A stretch of 64,000 nt of DNA from Candidatus Nitrosopumilus sp. (GCA_008080815.1 VMDM01000005.1:1-64000), one strand, 5' to 3'; positions 43,609-52,498 are shown, numbered from the stretch's first letter. Notes: generated from the sequence alone by a model not told the origin. Translations and numbers: made by a program.

Positions 43609-45119
43609 AAGTAAGAATTTTTGATACCACTTTAAGAGATGGAGAGCAAACAATCGGTGTTTCTTTATCACCAGATCAAAAACTCTCAATTGCAAAAAAA
43701 TTAGATGAATTAGGTGTAGATGCAATTGAAGCAGGATTTCCAGTAATTTCTGAAGGTGAATCAAAAGCAGTTAAGATGATTACTTCTGAGGGATTATCTT
43801 GTGAAATTACTGGTCTTACTAGAACAATCAAAAAAGATATTGATGCTGCAGTTGATGCAGGTCTAAATTATATTCATACATTCATTGCTACATCTGATAT
43901 TCATTTACAATACAAACTTCAAATGACAAGAGAACAAGCATTAGAAAAAGCAATTGAAGCAGTCGAATATGGTAAATCCCGTGGCTTACAAGTAGAATTT
44001 TCAGCAGAAGATGCATCTAGAACTGATAGAGAATTTTTGAAAAAAGTTTTTGGTGAAGTTGCAAAAGCTGGTGCAGATAGAGTCAACATTCCTGATACTG
44101 TTGGTTATTCCACTCCTGAATATATGGCTCAAATAACTAAAGACACTATTGAGGCAACAAAACTTCCAGTCAGTGTTCATTGTCACAATGATTTTGGATT
44201 GGCTGTTGCAAATTCGTTGGCAGGAATTCATGCAGGTGCTGCATGTGCACATGTTACAATTAACGGAATTGGTGAACGTGCAGGCAATGCTTCTCTTGAA
44301 GAACTTTCTATGGCACTCAAATGTTTGCCTTATGATCAAAAATATGAAACTAATATCAAATCTGAATTAATCTATGAGACATCACGATATATTTCAAAAA
44401 CTGTTGGAATTATTGTCCAACCAAATAAAGCAATTGTAGGAGCAAATGCATTTGGTCATGAATCTGGTATTCACACTCATGGTGTTCTAAATAATCCTCT
44501 AACCTATGAACCAATTAGCCCTGAATTAGTTGGAAGGAAGAGATGGCTTCAAGTAGGAAAACATGCAGGAGTTCACGGAATGAATGCTATGCTTGCTGAA
44601 TATGGTGTAAAACCAAGTGAATCTCAATCAAAACAAATTTTGGATAAAGTAAAAGTGATTGGTGATCAAGGAAAACAATTGACTGATGTTGAACTTCTAT
44701 CTATCGCTAGTGAAGTAATGGGTGATAAAGAATTAAAGCGATTGGTACAACTAACCGGATTTTCAGTATCTACTGGAATTGGAACAATGCCATATGCATT
44801 TGTAAAATTAAATGTAAATGGAGAAGATCATGTTGGAACTGATTATGGTGTGGGTCCAGTTGACGCTGCTCTAAATGCAATTCAGAAAATTACAGGAAAA
44901 CTTTCCGAAATCCGTATCAAAGATTATGGTCTGGCATCAATCAGCGGTGGTTCTAGTGCTTTGTGTGAAGTAACTGTTAAAGTAGAAGATGCAATGGGAA
45001 ACAAAGTCTCAGCAAAATCTGTTGGTGAAGATATTGTAACTACTTCAGTCAAAGCTGTTATTGACGCTATAAACAGAATCATGCTAAAAAAAATCCTACA
45101 AGAAAAACAAACTAACTAA
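43605..45119 (+). CDS. leuA: 2-isopropylmalate synthase (or related acyltransferase)
   Basis: Condenses acetyl-CoA with 2-oxoisovalerate. It is 504 aa. The HMGL-like catalytic barrel opens with VRIFDTTLRDGEQTIGVSL and has VHCHNDFGLAVANSLAGI and INGIGERAGNASLEE. A C-terminal LeuA allosteric domain (about 375-500, DYGLASISGGSSALCEV) follows. TTG start within the ilvN stop. Citramalate and homocitrate synthases share the architecture; the ilv/leu operon favours leuA. Confidence 0.9.
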   Translation: MKVRIFDTTLRDGEQTIGVSLSPDQKLSIAKKLDELGVDAIEAGFPVISEGESKAVKMITSEGLSCEITGLTRTIKKDIDAAVDAGLNYIHTFIATSDIHLQYKLQMTREQALEKAIEAVEYGKSRGLQVEFSAEDASRTDREFLKKVFGEVAKAGADRVNIPDTVGYSTPEYMAQITKDTIEATKLPVSVHCHNDFGLAVANSLAGIHAGAACAHVTINGIGERAGNASLEELSMALKCLPYDQKYETNIKSELIYETSRYISKTVGIIVQPNKAIVGANAFGHESGIHTHGVLNNPLTYEPISPELVGRKRWLQVGKHAGVHGMNAMLAEYGVKPSESQSKQILDKVKVIGDQGKQLTDVELLSIASEVMGDKELKRLVQLTGFSVSTGIGTMPYAFVKLNVNGEDHVGTDYGVGPVDAALNAIQKITGKLSEIRIKDYGLASISGGSSALCEVTVKVEDAMGNKVSAKSVGEDIVTTSVKAVIDAINRIMLKKILQEKQTN

Positions 45120-45139
45120 AAAACATGTTTTGAATAATT

Positions 45140-46153
45140 ATGTATAAAATCTCCTTGATTACTGGCGATGGAATTGGTCCTGAATTATCTGAATCAGCAA
45201 TTTCAGTTCTTGAAACAATTCATGATAAAACTGATTTAAAATTTGATATACAAAAACTACTTGCAGGAGATATTGCATTAAAACAAACTGGAAATGCTTT
45301 ACCTGAAGATACTGTTAAATCAATAAAAAATTCAGATGTATGTCTTAAAGCTCCTGTAGGTGAGAGCGCAGCAGATGTTATAGTTGTTTTAAGACGAATG
45401 TTTGATTTGTATGCAAACATTCGTCCGGCAAAATCATATCCACAAATGCCTGCATTAAGAGATGATATTGATATGGTAATAGTAAGAGAAAATACTGAAG
45501 ATCTGTATACTGGGAAGGAATTTCGTCTTGGTGACGCTGCTGTTGCTCTAAGAATTATCTCAGAAAAGGCATCCAAAAGAATTGCCAAATATGCATTTGA
45601 GACTGCAGTTCAAAGAAACAATATGAAAAAAGTCACATGTGTACACAAATCAAATGTAATGCGTGTAACTGACACACTTTTTGCTGATTCTTGTAAGGAA
45701 ATTTCCAGAGAGTATCCTCAGATAGAATTTGAAGAGATGTATGTTGATGCATGCGCTATGAATCTGATTAGGCAACCACAAAAATTTGATGTAATTGTTA
45801 CAACGAATCTATTTGGCGACATTCTATCTGATGAATCGTCTCAAGTTGTTGGAGGATTAGGTATGGCACCTGCAGCTAATATTGGAGATAATTTTGCATT
45901 GTTTGAACCCGTTCATGGTGCAGCATTTGATATTGCAGGACAAAATATTGCAAACCCTTCATCATTTCTTTTATCATTAAAAATGATGTTTGATTGGTTG
46001 GGCAAGAAAAACAATGATTCAAAATGTTTTGATGTAGGTACAAAAATTGAATCAGTAATTTTTGATTTAGTCAAAAAGGGTTTGAAAACCAAAGATATTG
46101 GTGGAGATAAAACCACTTCTGAATTTACAAGAGAAATTACAAAATTACTCTAG
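45140..46153 (+). CDS. leuB: 3-isopropylmalate dehydrogenase (isocitrate/isopropylmalate family)
   Basis: 337 aa beta-decarboxylating dehydrogenase. It has LITGDGIGPELSESAISVL, DMVIVRENTEDLYTGKEF with substrate loop, VHKSNVMRVTD with catalytic Lys, and NLFGDILSDESSQVVGGLG. The size matches LeuB (about 340) better than isocitrate dehydrogenase (about 410), and it follows leuA by 20 nt. leuC and leuD are not in the window. The end overlaps the convergent membrane zinc protein by 4 nt. Confidence 0.88.
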   Translation: MYKISLITGDGIGPELSESAISVLETIHDKTDLKFDIQKLLAGDIALKQTGNALPEDTVKSIKNSDVCLKAPVGESAADVIVVLRRMFDLYANIRPAKSYPQMPALRDDIDMVIVRENTEDLYTGKEFRLGDAAVALRIISEKASKRIAKYAFETAVQRNNMKKVTCVHKSNVMRVTDTLFADSCKEISREYPQIEFEEMYVDACAMNLIRQPQKFDVIVTTNLFGDILSDESSQVVGGLGMAPAANIGDNFALFEPVHGAAFDIAGQNIANPSSFLLSLKMMFDWLGKKNNDSKCFDVGTKIESVIFDLVKKGLKTKDIGGDKTTSEFTREITKLL

Positions 46154-46506
46154 TCTTTTTTTCTTTTTAAATCTGATTTTGGTGGATTCAATGACCAAAA
46201 AAATAACGCTAAACAGATTGGAATCATAATTAGTAATGCTGCAACAACTGAAATTGCATAAAAGTTAGGATCAAGTCCTGGTAAAAATGGTCCTGGAAAA
46301 ACTGCATAAAACCACAAACAACCAATAAAAATTAAAACAACTTTGTTTCTCTTGATGATTTTCTTCCATCCTAGTTTTCTTTTTTTAATGTAGCATTCTT
46401 TACATCTTGTTCTATCGTCTACCATACATGATGTACAGCAATCCCTTTCACAAAAATAACATACTCTGTCTCCAAAATTTGAACCACAAAAATCACATTT
46501 GTACAC
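46150..46506 (-). CDS. zinc-ribbon protein with two membrane helices
   Basis: 118 aa. The N-terminus has CDFCGSNFGDRVCYFCERDCCTSCM-type clusters (nine Cys in the first 38 residues, described here in pieces: CDFCG, VCYFCE, CCTSC, RCKEC), resembling a B-box or double zinc finger. Two membrane helices follow (about 55-72 and 82-106), and the end is basic (KSDLKRKKD). The zinc domain is probably cytosolic. Function unknown. Confidence 0.65.
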   Translation of the reverse strand: MYKCDFCGSNFGDRVCYFCERDCCTSCMVDDRTRCKECYIKKRKLGWKKIIKRNKVVLIFIGCLWFYAVFPGPFLPGLDPNFYAISVVAALLIMIPICLALFFWSLNPPKSDLKRKKD

Positions 46507-46585
46507 TATAATAGATCCTCATCTTTGAATTTATCTCTTTTTCAAAATTCCTAATTTTTATTAATTAGATATCCTTTGATTTTTT

Positions 46586-46717
46586 ATGGTTAAATGTTGT
46601 ATTTGTAAACTCGCTGATGGTACCTTAAAAATTAAAGAAGGAAATCCAAAATACAAAGATAAACCCATATGTAAGGAATGTCAGGGTTACAGAAAATTAT
46701 TACTTGAAACCAAATAA
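46586..46717 (+). CDS. 43-residue zinc-finger mini-protein
   Basis: Starts MVKCCICKLADGTLKI and contains CCICK and PICKECQ, that is two CxxC pairs about 24 residues apart, enough for a single zinc ribbon. It ends with a basic helix YRKLLLETK. An AT-rich promoter-like stretch lies just upstream. The gene converges with the next one, 1 nt apart. No family is recognised. The intact Cys pairs and clean ends support it as coding. Confidence 0.65.
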   Translation: MVKCCICKLADGTLKIKEGNPKYKDKPICKECQGYRKLLLETK

Positions 46718-46718
46718 T

Positions 46719-46964
46719 TTATTCTGATTTTGATTTATTTTTATTAACCCAATCTTCGTACATTTTGATTAATTCATCAACATCTTGCCCATTTTCAGAA
46801 TATGTTACAATCACTCCAAAGTTTCCTTTTGTATCGTGACCTCTGGCAAAATATCCCCAGAATTCATCTGGTAGTTTCACAAAACTCTTTGAGTCATGTG
46901 ATACTCCAATCAAATTATTGCCAATTACTTCTAGGACTTTTTTTGCATCATCTTTTTCAATCAT
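46719..46964 (-). CDS. small uncharacterised protein
   Basis: An 81-residue protein (MIEKDDAKKVLEVIGNNLIG) with a helix-strand-helix look and an acidic surface (DELIKMYEDWVNKNK). It lies downstream of aspS on the same strand, with a 39-nt gap to that gene's end. No motif is recognised. Confidence 0.55.
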   Translation of the reverse strand: MIEKDDAKKVLEVIGNNLIGVSHDSKSFVKLPDEFWGYFARGHDTKGNFGVIVTYSENGQDVDELIKMYEDWVNKNKSKSE

Positions 46965-47003
46965 ATTTTCTTCTAAATTTGAAATAATAAAAATCTGAAT
47001 GAA

Positions 47004-48290
47004 TTATGGGTGTAATCTATCGGGATCTCTTGGGTAAAGTACTACTTCACGTACATTATCAATTCCAATCAATGTAGTCATTAGTCTGTCTAATCCCATT
47101 CCCCAACCAGAATGTGGGGGCATTCCCCAATCAAATGCTTTCAAATGATCTCCAAATTGACTAGGGTCCAGACCTTGTTCCTTCAATCTGTTTCTAAGCA
47201 TTTCTGGATTATGAAGTCTGGTTCCTCCTGAGGAAAGTTCTAGATATCCAAATTGTAAATCAAATGAACGTGAAAGTGTTGGGTCTTCATCTTTTGCTCT
47301 AATGTAAAATGGTTTTAGTTTTAGTGGCCAATCTGTCAAGAAGAAAAATCCCGGATGTTTTTCACCAATTATTCTGAGATGAGAGTCTAACAAGTCATCT
47401 CCAAATTCAATCTTTTCACCTTCACTTTTTAATTCCTCCACACATTGATTGTATGTAACTCGTTCAAACGGTGATTTTGGAACTTCAATTTTATGACCTA
47501 TGTTTTCTTGTTCTTGTTTACAATTCTCTGAAGTGTATTTGTAAACCTCCATGACAAGAGATTCTAAAACATCCATCACATCACTATAGTCCATAAATGC
47601 TGCTTCGATGTCAATACTTGTAAATTCACTAAGGTGTCTTCCTGTGTGAGAATTTTCAGCTCTATAGAAATTTGAAATCTCAAAAACTCTTTCTAAACCA
47701 ATTGTCATTTGCTCTTTGTAAAGTTGTGGACTTTGTGCAAGGTATGCCTTTTTTCCAAAATACTCTAATGAGAAAAGATTTGCACCTCCTTCACTTGCAC
47801 TTCCTATAATTTTTGGTGTTGTTATCTCAAGAAACTTCTTCTCAGATAATGTTTTTCGTAATGACTGAAGTACGTAATGTCTCAGTTTAAAAATTGATGC
47901 AGTTTTTTGATTTCTCATATCTAATGCTCTATGATTTAATCTTGTGTCAATATTGCTTTCAACTCTACCAATTGGGTCCACAGGTAATGGATGAATTGCT
48001 TTTCCTAAAACTTCAATCTCCTCAGCATTGATTTCAAATTTGAAATCTCGTGCTTTGGTTTCTTGTACTATCCCTTTAATGCTTACAACACTTTGTCTGT
48101 TAATTTCTCCCAGATTTTCATTCAATTGACCTTTGACAATAATTTGGGAAATTCCAGAAATGTCCCTTAATGTAATAAAAGACATTTTTCCTAATTTTCG
48201 TAAATCTTCAATCCAACCTCCTAATACTACCTGTTTTCCAATTAATTCTGACGTTATTTCTGAAATATCGTGCGTTTTAACAAAAACCAT
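47004..48290 (-). CDS. aspS: aspartyl-tRNA synthetase, archaeal type
   Basis: Class IIb synthetase, 428 aa. The OB-fold anticodon domain is at 1-100 (VVLGGWIEDLRKLGKMSF, TLRDISGISQII). The catalytic core has motif 2 as FEISNFYRAENSHTGRHLSE and motif 3 as GWGMGLDRLMTTLIG. FTSIDIEAAFMDY is typical of archaeal AspRS. Whether it also charges tRNA-Asn (non-discriminating) is not settled: at the position of the discriminating Trp after the GWV motif in Thermococcus there is Glu here. It overlaps no gene and follows the KH-protein gene by 5 nt. Confidence 0.93.
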   Translation of the reverse strand: MVFVKTHDISEITSELIGKQVVLGGWIEDLRKLGKMSFITLRDISGISQIIVKGQLNENLGEINRQSVVSIKGIVQETKARDFKFEINAEEIEVLGKAIHPLPVDPIGRVESNIDTRLNHRALDMRNQKTASIFKLRHYVLQSLRKTLSEKKFLEITTPKIIGSASEGGANLFSLEYFGKKAYLAQSPQLYKEQMTIGLERVFEISNFYRAENSHTGRHLSEFTSIDIEAAFMDYSDVMDVLESLVMEVYKYTSENCKQEQENIGHKIEVPKSPFERVTYNQCVEELKSEGEKIEFGDDLLDSHLRIIGEKHPGFFFLTDWPLKLKPFYIRAKDEDPTLSRSFDLQFGYLELSSGGTRLHNPEMLRNRLKEQGLDPSQFGDHLKAFDWGMPPHSGWGMGLDRLMTTLIGIDNVREVVLYPRDPDRLHP

Positions 48291-48295
48291 TTTTC

Positions 48296-48811
48296 TTACC
48301 TTTTCTGTACCTCAAATTCTATATCAATGTCAAGGTTTCGGGCTCTTTTTACGATATCCTTGACATGATCTATATTTATTGGAAATTTGGAGGTCCATCT
48401 ACCTGAAACAACTGCTTTTGTCTTTTGTAATCCTCCTGGTGCCCATACTGAATTGATAGATAGGATTTTTGTTGGAAAAAACAAATCCTCGATAAATTGT
48501 TTATCTGATTCATTTGCTTCAACCAGCCAAATTTTTCCCTTAAATTGCTCCTGTAATACTCTATACAGAGTTCTGCTTTGTCTGATCCTAATTATGTCCT
48601 CTTTTGCAAGTGAAATTACGTAATTTCCTTGAAATTCTTTACATGAAAACAATGAAAAATTATCAACATCTGAAACTGTTTTTGCAGTTTTTGCAAGAAT
48701 AAATGATGCTTCAATATCTGACTTGGAAATTTTTCCAGATTCTAATTTTGTTTCGCACTGTGGGCATAATACCTGATTTTTTGCATCAAAAATACATATT
48801 GGAAGCATCAT
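48296..48811 (-). CDS. KH-type RNA-binding protein, NusA-related, with zinc motif
   Basis: 171 aa. The N-terminus has a CPQCETKLESGKIS motif (CxxC; a further Cys in LPICIFDAK), as in a small archaeal family linked to NusA-like KH domains. A degenerate KH-like region follows (IIRIRQSRTLYRVLQEQF, GKIWLVEA), then a conserved LFFPTKILSINSVWAPGG. It is upstream of aspS, 5 nt apart, in one transcript, which suggests a role in transcription or translation. The family call is from pattern only. Confidence 0.55.
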   Translation of the reverse strand: MMLPICIFDAKNQVLCPQCETKLESGKISKSDIEASFILAKTAKTVSDVDNFSLFSCKEFQGNYVISLAKEDIIRIRQSRTLYRVLQEQFKGKIWLVEANESDKQFIEDLFFPTKILSINSVWAPGGLQKTKAVVSGRWTSKFPINIDHVKDIVKRARNLDIDIEFEVQKR

Positions 48812-48862
48812 TTGAATCGATTTTTTTAATTTTAGTGATGTTGTTTATATCCTTAGTGACTG

Positions 48863-48882
48863 ATAAGATTCTCTAATCTTAT
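48863..48882. promoter_or_regulatory. perfect 8-bp inverted repeat, probable operator
   Basis: ATAAGATT-CTCT-AATCTTAT has perfect arms. It lies 20-30 nt downstream of a TATA-like GTTTATATCC (48842-48851), so it covers the expected transcription start of the ABC ATPase gene at 48894. A dimeric repressor bound there would block initiation. The protein that binds is unknown. Confidence 0.5.
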
Positions 48883-48893
48883 GTAAAACAAAA

Positions 48894-49856
48894 ATGTCAG
48901 TATTTCATAGTAATCATATGAAATTTCTCGATGTGTCTTCTCTTTCAACACAATATCATACTCAAAAAGAATCCGTTTATGCAGTGACTAATGTTGATTT
49001 TTCAATTACTTCTGGAGAATCAATTGGAATTGCAGGTGAGAGTGCATGCGGAAAAAGTACATTGGGATTATCTTTAATCCGATCTATACAAAATGGGGAT
49101 TCAGAGGGTAAAATAATTTTTAATGGTAAAGATTTGCTATCTATCTCTGATCAAGAATTTAATGAGAAATTTAGATGGAAAGAAATTTCCATGATTTTTC
49201 AAGGAGCAATGAATTCTCTGGATCCTGTTTTTACTATAAATGAACAATTTTTGGAAATTTTAACTCAACATCATTTTTCAGGTAACAAAGAAAAACTAAT
49301 TGAAGACTCGCTTGCAACTGTTAATTTATCCCATGATATCCTTTCCAAGTATCCTCATGAACTAAGCGGAGGTATGAAACAAAGAGTAATCATTGCTATG
49401 GCATTAATTTTATCTCCCAAATTTGTTATTGCTGATGAACCTACTACTGCTTTAGATGTCTTAACTCAAGCTCAAATCATTAACACATTAAAAAAATTAA
49501 AGACTAAAGGTATGTCTTTCATGTTTATCACTCATGATTTAGGCGTCTTATCTGAAATTTCTGATAAAATTGGAATTATGTATGGTGGAAACATGGTTGA
49601 ATTTGGCTCCTTAGATGATGTTTACTCTAATCCAAAACATCCCTATACTCAAGCCCTATTGAAATCAATTCCAACTCTTAATGGTCAAAAACCTCAATCA
49701 ATAGAAGGAGTTCCTCCAAGGTTAAACATGATGCCTACTAAGTGTCAATTTGTTGATAGATGTCCTCATGCTTTTGAGAAATGTGAATCAATTCCTCCAA
49801 AGTTCATAACAGAAACTGGATATGTTAGATGCTGGTTATATGATGAGAAAGAATAA
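48894..49856 (+). CDS. ABC transporter ATPase, oligopeptide/dipeptide (Opp/Dpp) type, orphan
   Basis: 320 aa, or 312 aa from ATG 48918. Walker A is GESACGKSTLGLS, the Q-loop SMIFQGAMNSLDP, the signature ELSGGMKQRVIIAMAL, Walker B FVIADEPTTALD and the switch His FITHDLG. The C-terminal oligopeptide-type Cys motif is CQFVDRCPHAFEKCE. No permease or binding-protein gene lies adjacent, which is unusual for this family. Partners must be elsewhere, or it works outside transport. A perfect inverted repeat sits at its promoter. Confidence 0.88.
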   Translation: MSVFHSNHMKFLDVSSLSTQYHTQKESVYAVTNVDFSITSGESIGIAGESACGKSTLGLSLIRSIQNGDSEGKIIFNGKDLLSISDQEFNEKFRWKEISMIFQGAMNSLDPVFTINEQFLEILTQHHFSGNKEKLIEDSLATVNLSHDILSKYPHELSGGMKQRVIIAMALILSPKFVIADEPTTALDVLTQAQIINTLKKLKTKGMSFMFITHDLGVLSEISDKIGIMYGGNMVEFGSLDDVYSNPKHPYTQALLKSIPTLNGQKPQSIEGVPPRLNMMPTKCQFVDRCPHAFEKCESIPPKFITETGYVRCWLYDEKE

Positions 49857-49858
49857 TT

Positions 49859-50149
49859 TTATTTTTTAAGATATTTCTCATCAATTTTTTGCAAATATAT
49901 TTCCTGAATTTTTGAAATTTCTCTTTGTGTTGTGTTTTTTGAAATCATTTTAAGATATTCTACAAAATCTTTATCTTTTGATTTTTGTTCAAACTCTTCA
50001 ATTTTTTTAACTGCTTTTTGTTCAAATTCCATAATCATTCGTAATTCATTGCTAATCTCTTCTACTTCCATATCTTCATAATTTTTTGATTTTGTTTTAA
50101 TAAATGAAATTTCATCTATTATTTTTTCAATTTCATTTGTATCTGTCAC
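49859..50149 (-). CDS. small coiled-coil protein, unknown
   Basis: A 96-residue, Glu/Lys-rich, almost fully helical protein (EKIIDEISFIKTKSKNYEDM, AVKKIEEFEQKSKDKDF) without Cys or membrane segment. Heptad-like spacing suggests a coiled coil. Convergent with the ABC ATPase gene. Function unknown. Confidence 0.5.
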   Translation of the reverse strand: MTDTNEIEKIIDEISFIKTKSKNYEDMEVEEISNELRMIMEFEQKAVKKIEEFEQKSKDKDFVEYLKMISKNTTQREISKIQEIYLQKIDEKYLKK

Positions 50150-50180
50150 TATTTTTCTTACTTGTTCTGTTAAAAATAAG

Positions 50181-50276
50181 TTAAGATTGATTATTCTTTT
50201 TATGTTCTAGTATATGCTTAAGACCTTCTGACATGTTTAATGAGTCTAGATCAATTTCACAGTAAGGGCATTTCAA
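50181..50276 (-). CDS. 31-residue C2H2 zinc-finger mini-protein
   Basis: From a TTG start at 50276 the frame reads MKCPYCEIDLDSLNMSEG and on to LKHILEHKKNNQS. CPYC, a 14-residue loop and HILEH make a complete C2H2 finger and almost nothing else. It begins one nt after the stop of the upstream gene (50278-50661) on the same strand, so it is likely translated from the same transcript. TTG is the only usable start. No family is recognised. Confidence 0.5.
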   Translation of the reverse strand: MKCPYCEIDLDSLNMSEGLKHILEHKKNNQS

Positions 50277-50277
50277 T

Positions 50278-50661
50278 TTATGAGAATTTCTTGACAACTG
50301 GAAGGCATGCATCAATTATTCTTAACATTTCTGATCTGATGACTTTTTTATCAATTGATACCCATACTCTGGATTTTTTTATTGCAAATGAAATGGTTTG
50401 AACTTTTTTTCTTTCTTCCCAGACAAATTCTATCTCTCCAAGATTTTTATCAAAAAATCCTTCAAGGTCGGTTTTTATTGCGATATGAGAAAATTGATAC
50501 TGAGTATTTTTTTCATTAAGAAGTGGTACTAAATCTGTTCTTCTTTTATACGCTAACAACTCACCGCTTTCACCAATTACCCCTACAAATCTAATGTATG
50601 GACTAATTTTTGCTATAGAGTCACAGATTTCTTGCTGATCTTTTTTTACCATGTCTATCAC
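50278..50661 (-). CDS. uncharacterised roadblock/profilin-like small protein
   Basis: 127 aa. An N-terminal helix (KKDQQEICDSIAKISPYI) is followed by strands RFVGVIGESGELLAYKRR and HIAIKTDLEGFFDKNLGEI, then SFAIKKSRVWVSIDKK and a last helix SEMLRIIDACLPVV. The order helix-strands-helix recalls roadblock/longin-like folds, but this is a guess. Thaumarchaeal genomes carry many such proteins without known role. It is transcribed with the C2H2 mini-protein. Confidence 0.55.
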   Translation of the reverse strand: MIDMVKKDQQEICDSIAKISPYIRFVGVIGESGELLAYKRRTDLVPLLNEKNTQYQFSHIAIKTDLEGFFDKNLGEIEFVWEERKKVQTISFAIKKSRVWVSIDKKVIRSEMLRIIDACLPVVKKFS

Positions 50662-50735
50662 TCAAAAATTAGATATTTTAATGATCCTAGAATGATTTTG
50701 GGTTTAATTAAATATCTCGTGTAGAAACAATCCAT

Positions 50736-51380
50736 GTGGATCTTGTTGATTTATTCCCTTTTGCTCCTGAATTAGGATATCTCAGTTTAGCATTGGTTAA
50801 TTTTTTTGGTTCTTTGGTTCCCTTCATCCCATTACCCGGATTCTTGTTATTGGCAACCATGGCAGTTGGTGACCAATTCGATCTTCATATTCTAGCACTA
50901 CTTTCTGCAATAACTGCTACAATTGCAAAACAAATTATTTTCTATGTAAGCTATGGGGGAAGAAAAATTATTGCAGAAAAAACAAGAAAACGAATGCGTC
51001 CTTTTGAACGTCTTGTCAAAAGATATGGTGCAGCAGCCGCATTCTTTGCAGCTGCTACCCCCATTCCTGATGATTTAGTTTATGTTCCATTAGGTTTAGC
51101 AAAGTATAATCCAAAAAGATTTTTTGTAGCAACTTTGGCTGGAAAAATTGTCTTAAGTTACATCATTGTAGCTATCTCACATTATCTAGGATTTTCTCTT
51201 GTTGAACCATTTTTAGAAAATATTGATGATTCTACTCCCATTTACATTGGAATTGTTGTTTTTGGAATAAGTATGGCTGCGGTAATTATTTTGCTTTTAA
51301 GATTAGATTGGACTAGGATTTTAGGTCGTTTTGCACCATGGACATTAGTTGATGATGAAGATTCTAACAAATCATCTTAA
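50736..51380 (+). CDS. DedA/VTT-domain membrane protein
   Basis: 214 aa polytopic protein with about five hydrophobic segments. The VTT/SNARE-associated core shows VPFIPLPGFLLLATMAVG, the conserved Gly/Arg-containing RYGAAAAFFAAATPIPDDL and YVPLGLAKYNPKRFF. DedA proteins take part in lipid scrambling and membrane homeostasis. Start GTG at 50736. It overlaps the convergent glycosylase gene by 17 nt. Confidence 0.78.
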   Translation: MDLVDLFPFAPELGYLSLALVNFFGSLVPFIPLPGFLLLATMAVGDQFDLHILALLSAITATIAKQIIFYVSYGGRKIIAEKTRKRMRPFERLVKRYGAAAAFFAAATPIPDDLVYVPLGLAKYNPKRFFVATLAGKIVLSYIIVAISHYLGFSLVEPFLENIDDSTPIYIGIVVFGISMAAVIILLLRLDWTRILGRFAPWTLVDDEDSNKSS

Positions 51381-51921
51381 AATTCCATTTTTTCTCTGTG
51401 GCTACACTGATTCCTATCCTAGGTGAAGATGTGATTTTTTCAGGAGTAACTCCGTTTGTAATGAATAATTTTGAATTATTTACAAGATCTACTCCGTTAT
51501 CTTCTTTGGAAATTTTTAATGCTTGAGTTAATTTTGCAGGACCGTTTGAGATGTTTTTCAAATCATTGATTTTTCTGTTCTTAATCATTTGATCAATTCC
51601 GTCTACTGGTATTATAGAACGAATAAGCACTGCCCCTGCTTTGTAATTTTTACTTCTTCCTACAACATTAAAACAAAAATGCATTCCATATGTGAAATAA
51701 ACATAGGCAAAACCTACCTCACCAAACATTGGTTTATTTCTATTTGACATTTTTTTGTATGCATGACTTGCAGGATCATCTGATGCCCTATATGCTTCAG
51801 TTTCTGAAATAATACCTGATAAAATTTTGTCATTTGAAACTCTCACAATTTTCATTCCTAGCAAATTTTTTGCTAGTTGAAGTGTATTACTGTAATAAAA
51901 TTCTCTAGGAAGAGATTTCAA
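51364..51921 (-). CDS. mpg: 3-methyladenine (alkyladenine) DNA glycosylase, AAG/MPG family
   Basis: 185 aa monofunctional glycosylase that excises alkylated purines. [19 protein letters not shown] opens the domain. The catalytic Glu is in ISETEAYRASDDPASHAY, with YVYFTYGMHFCFNVV and GPAKLTQAL following. It is typical length. It overlaps the uracil glycosylase gene by 17 nt, making a base-excision pair. Confidence 0.93.
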   Translation of the reverse strand: MKSLPREFYYSNTLQLAKNLLGMKIVRVSNDKILSGIISETEAYRASDDPASHAYKKMSNRNKPMFGEVGFAYVYFTYGMHFCFNVVGRSKNYKAGAVLIRSIIPVDGIDQMIKNRKINDLKNISNGPAKLTQALKISKEDNGVDLVNNSKLFITNGVTPEKITSSPRIGISVATEKKWNFKMIC

Positions 51922-52498
51922 TATCTATTGAAACCTCCAATGATTTTTTTAAATTATCTACTAGCGAAAACAGTCGTTCTATATCTTCATCTAGAATTTG
52001 AATTAATTTTTGATTGTAGATAGTTGCAGCAGGATGAATTGTAAGAAAATAGATTTGATTATTTTTTCTAACCGTTTTACCTCTAAATTTGGTAATTTCT
52101 CCACCTCCTAACATGGAATTAAATGCGGTATTTCCCAAAATACAAATAATTTTTGGTTGAATGATCTTAATTTCATTTTTAATGTAATCTTGACATGCTT
52201 TTCGCTCTTCGTCAATAGGAACTCGATTTGAGGGTGGTCTACATTTTACTACATTTGTAATATAGACATCTTTTCTTTCAATTCCTGTTTTTTTTAATGC
52301 CTCTTCAAGTCTTTTTCCAGCAGCTCCCACAAATGGTTCTCCATTTTTATCTTCATTTCTACCCGGCGCCTCACCAATTAAAATAACATCTGCCTTGAAA
52401 TTTCCTTTTCCAGGAACTGCATTTGTTCTAGTTTCACTCAATTTACATTTTTTACAATTAATCACTTGTTGTTTTATTTTCTCAATTGTATTATTCAT
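51905..52498 (-). CDS. udg: family 4 uracil-DNA glycosylase (Fe-S)
   Basis: 197 aa. It has [18 protein letters not shown] (two Cys of the 4Fe-4S cluster), the catalytic [34 protein letters not shown] and KACQDYI (the other two Cys), and motif 2 TIHPAATI. These are the marks of thermophile-type UDGs. It removes uracil produced by cytosine deamination. It lies between tldD (abutting) and mpg (overlap) on one transcript. Confidence 0.93.
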   Translation of the reverse strand: MNNTIEKIKQQVINCKKCKLSETRTNAVPGKGNFKADVILIGEAPGRNEDKNGEPFVGAAGKRLEEALKKTGIERKDVYITNVVKCRPPSNRVPIDEERKACQDYIKNEIKIIQPKIICILGNTAFNSMLGGGEITKFRGKTVRKNNQIYFLTIHPAATIYNQKLIQILDEDIERLFSLVDNLKKSLEVSIDIEISS

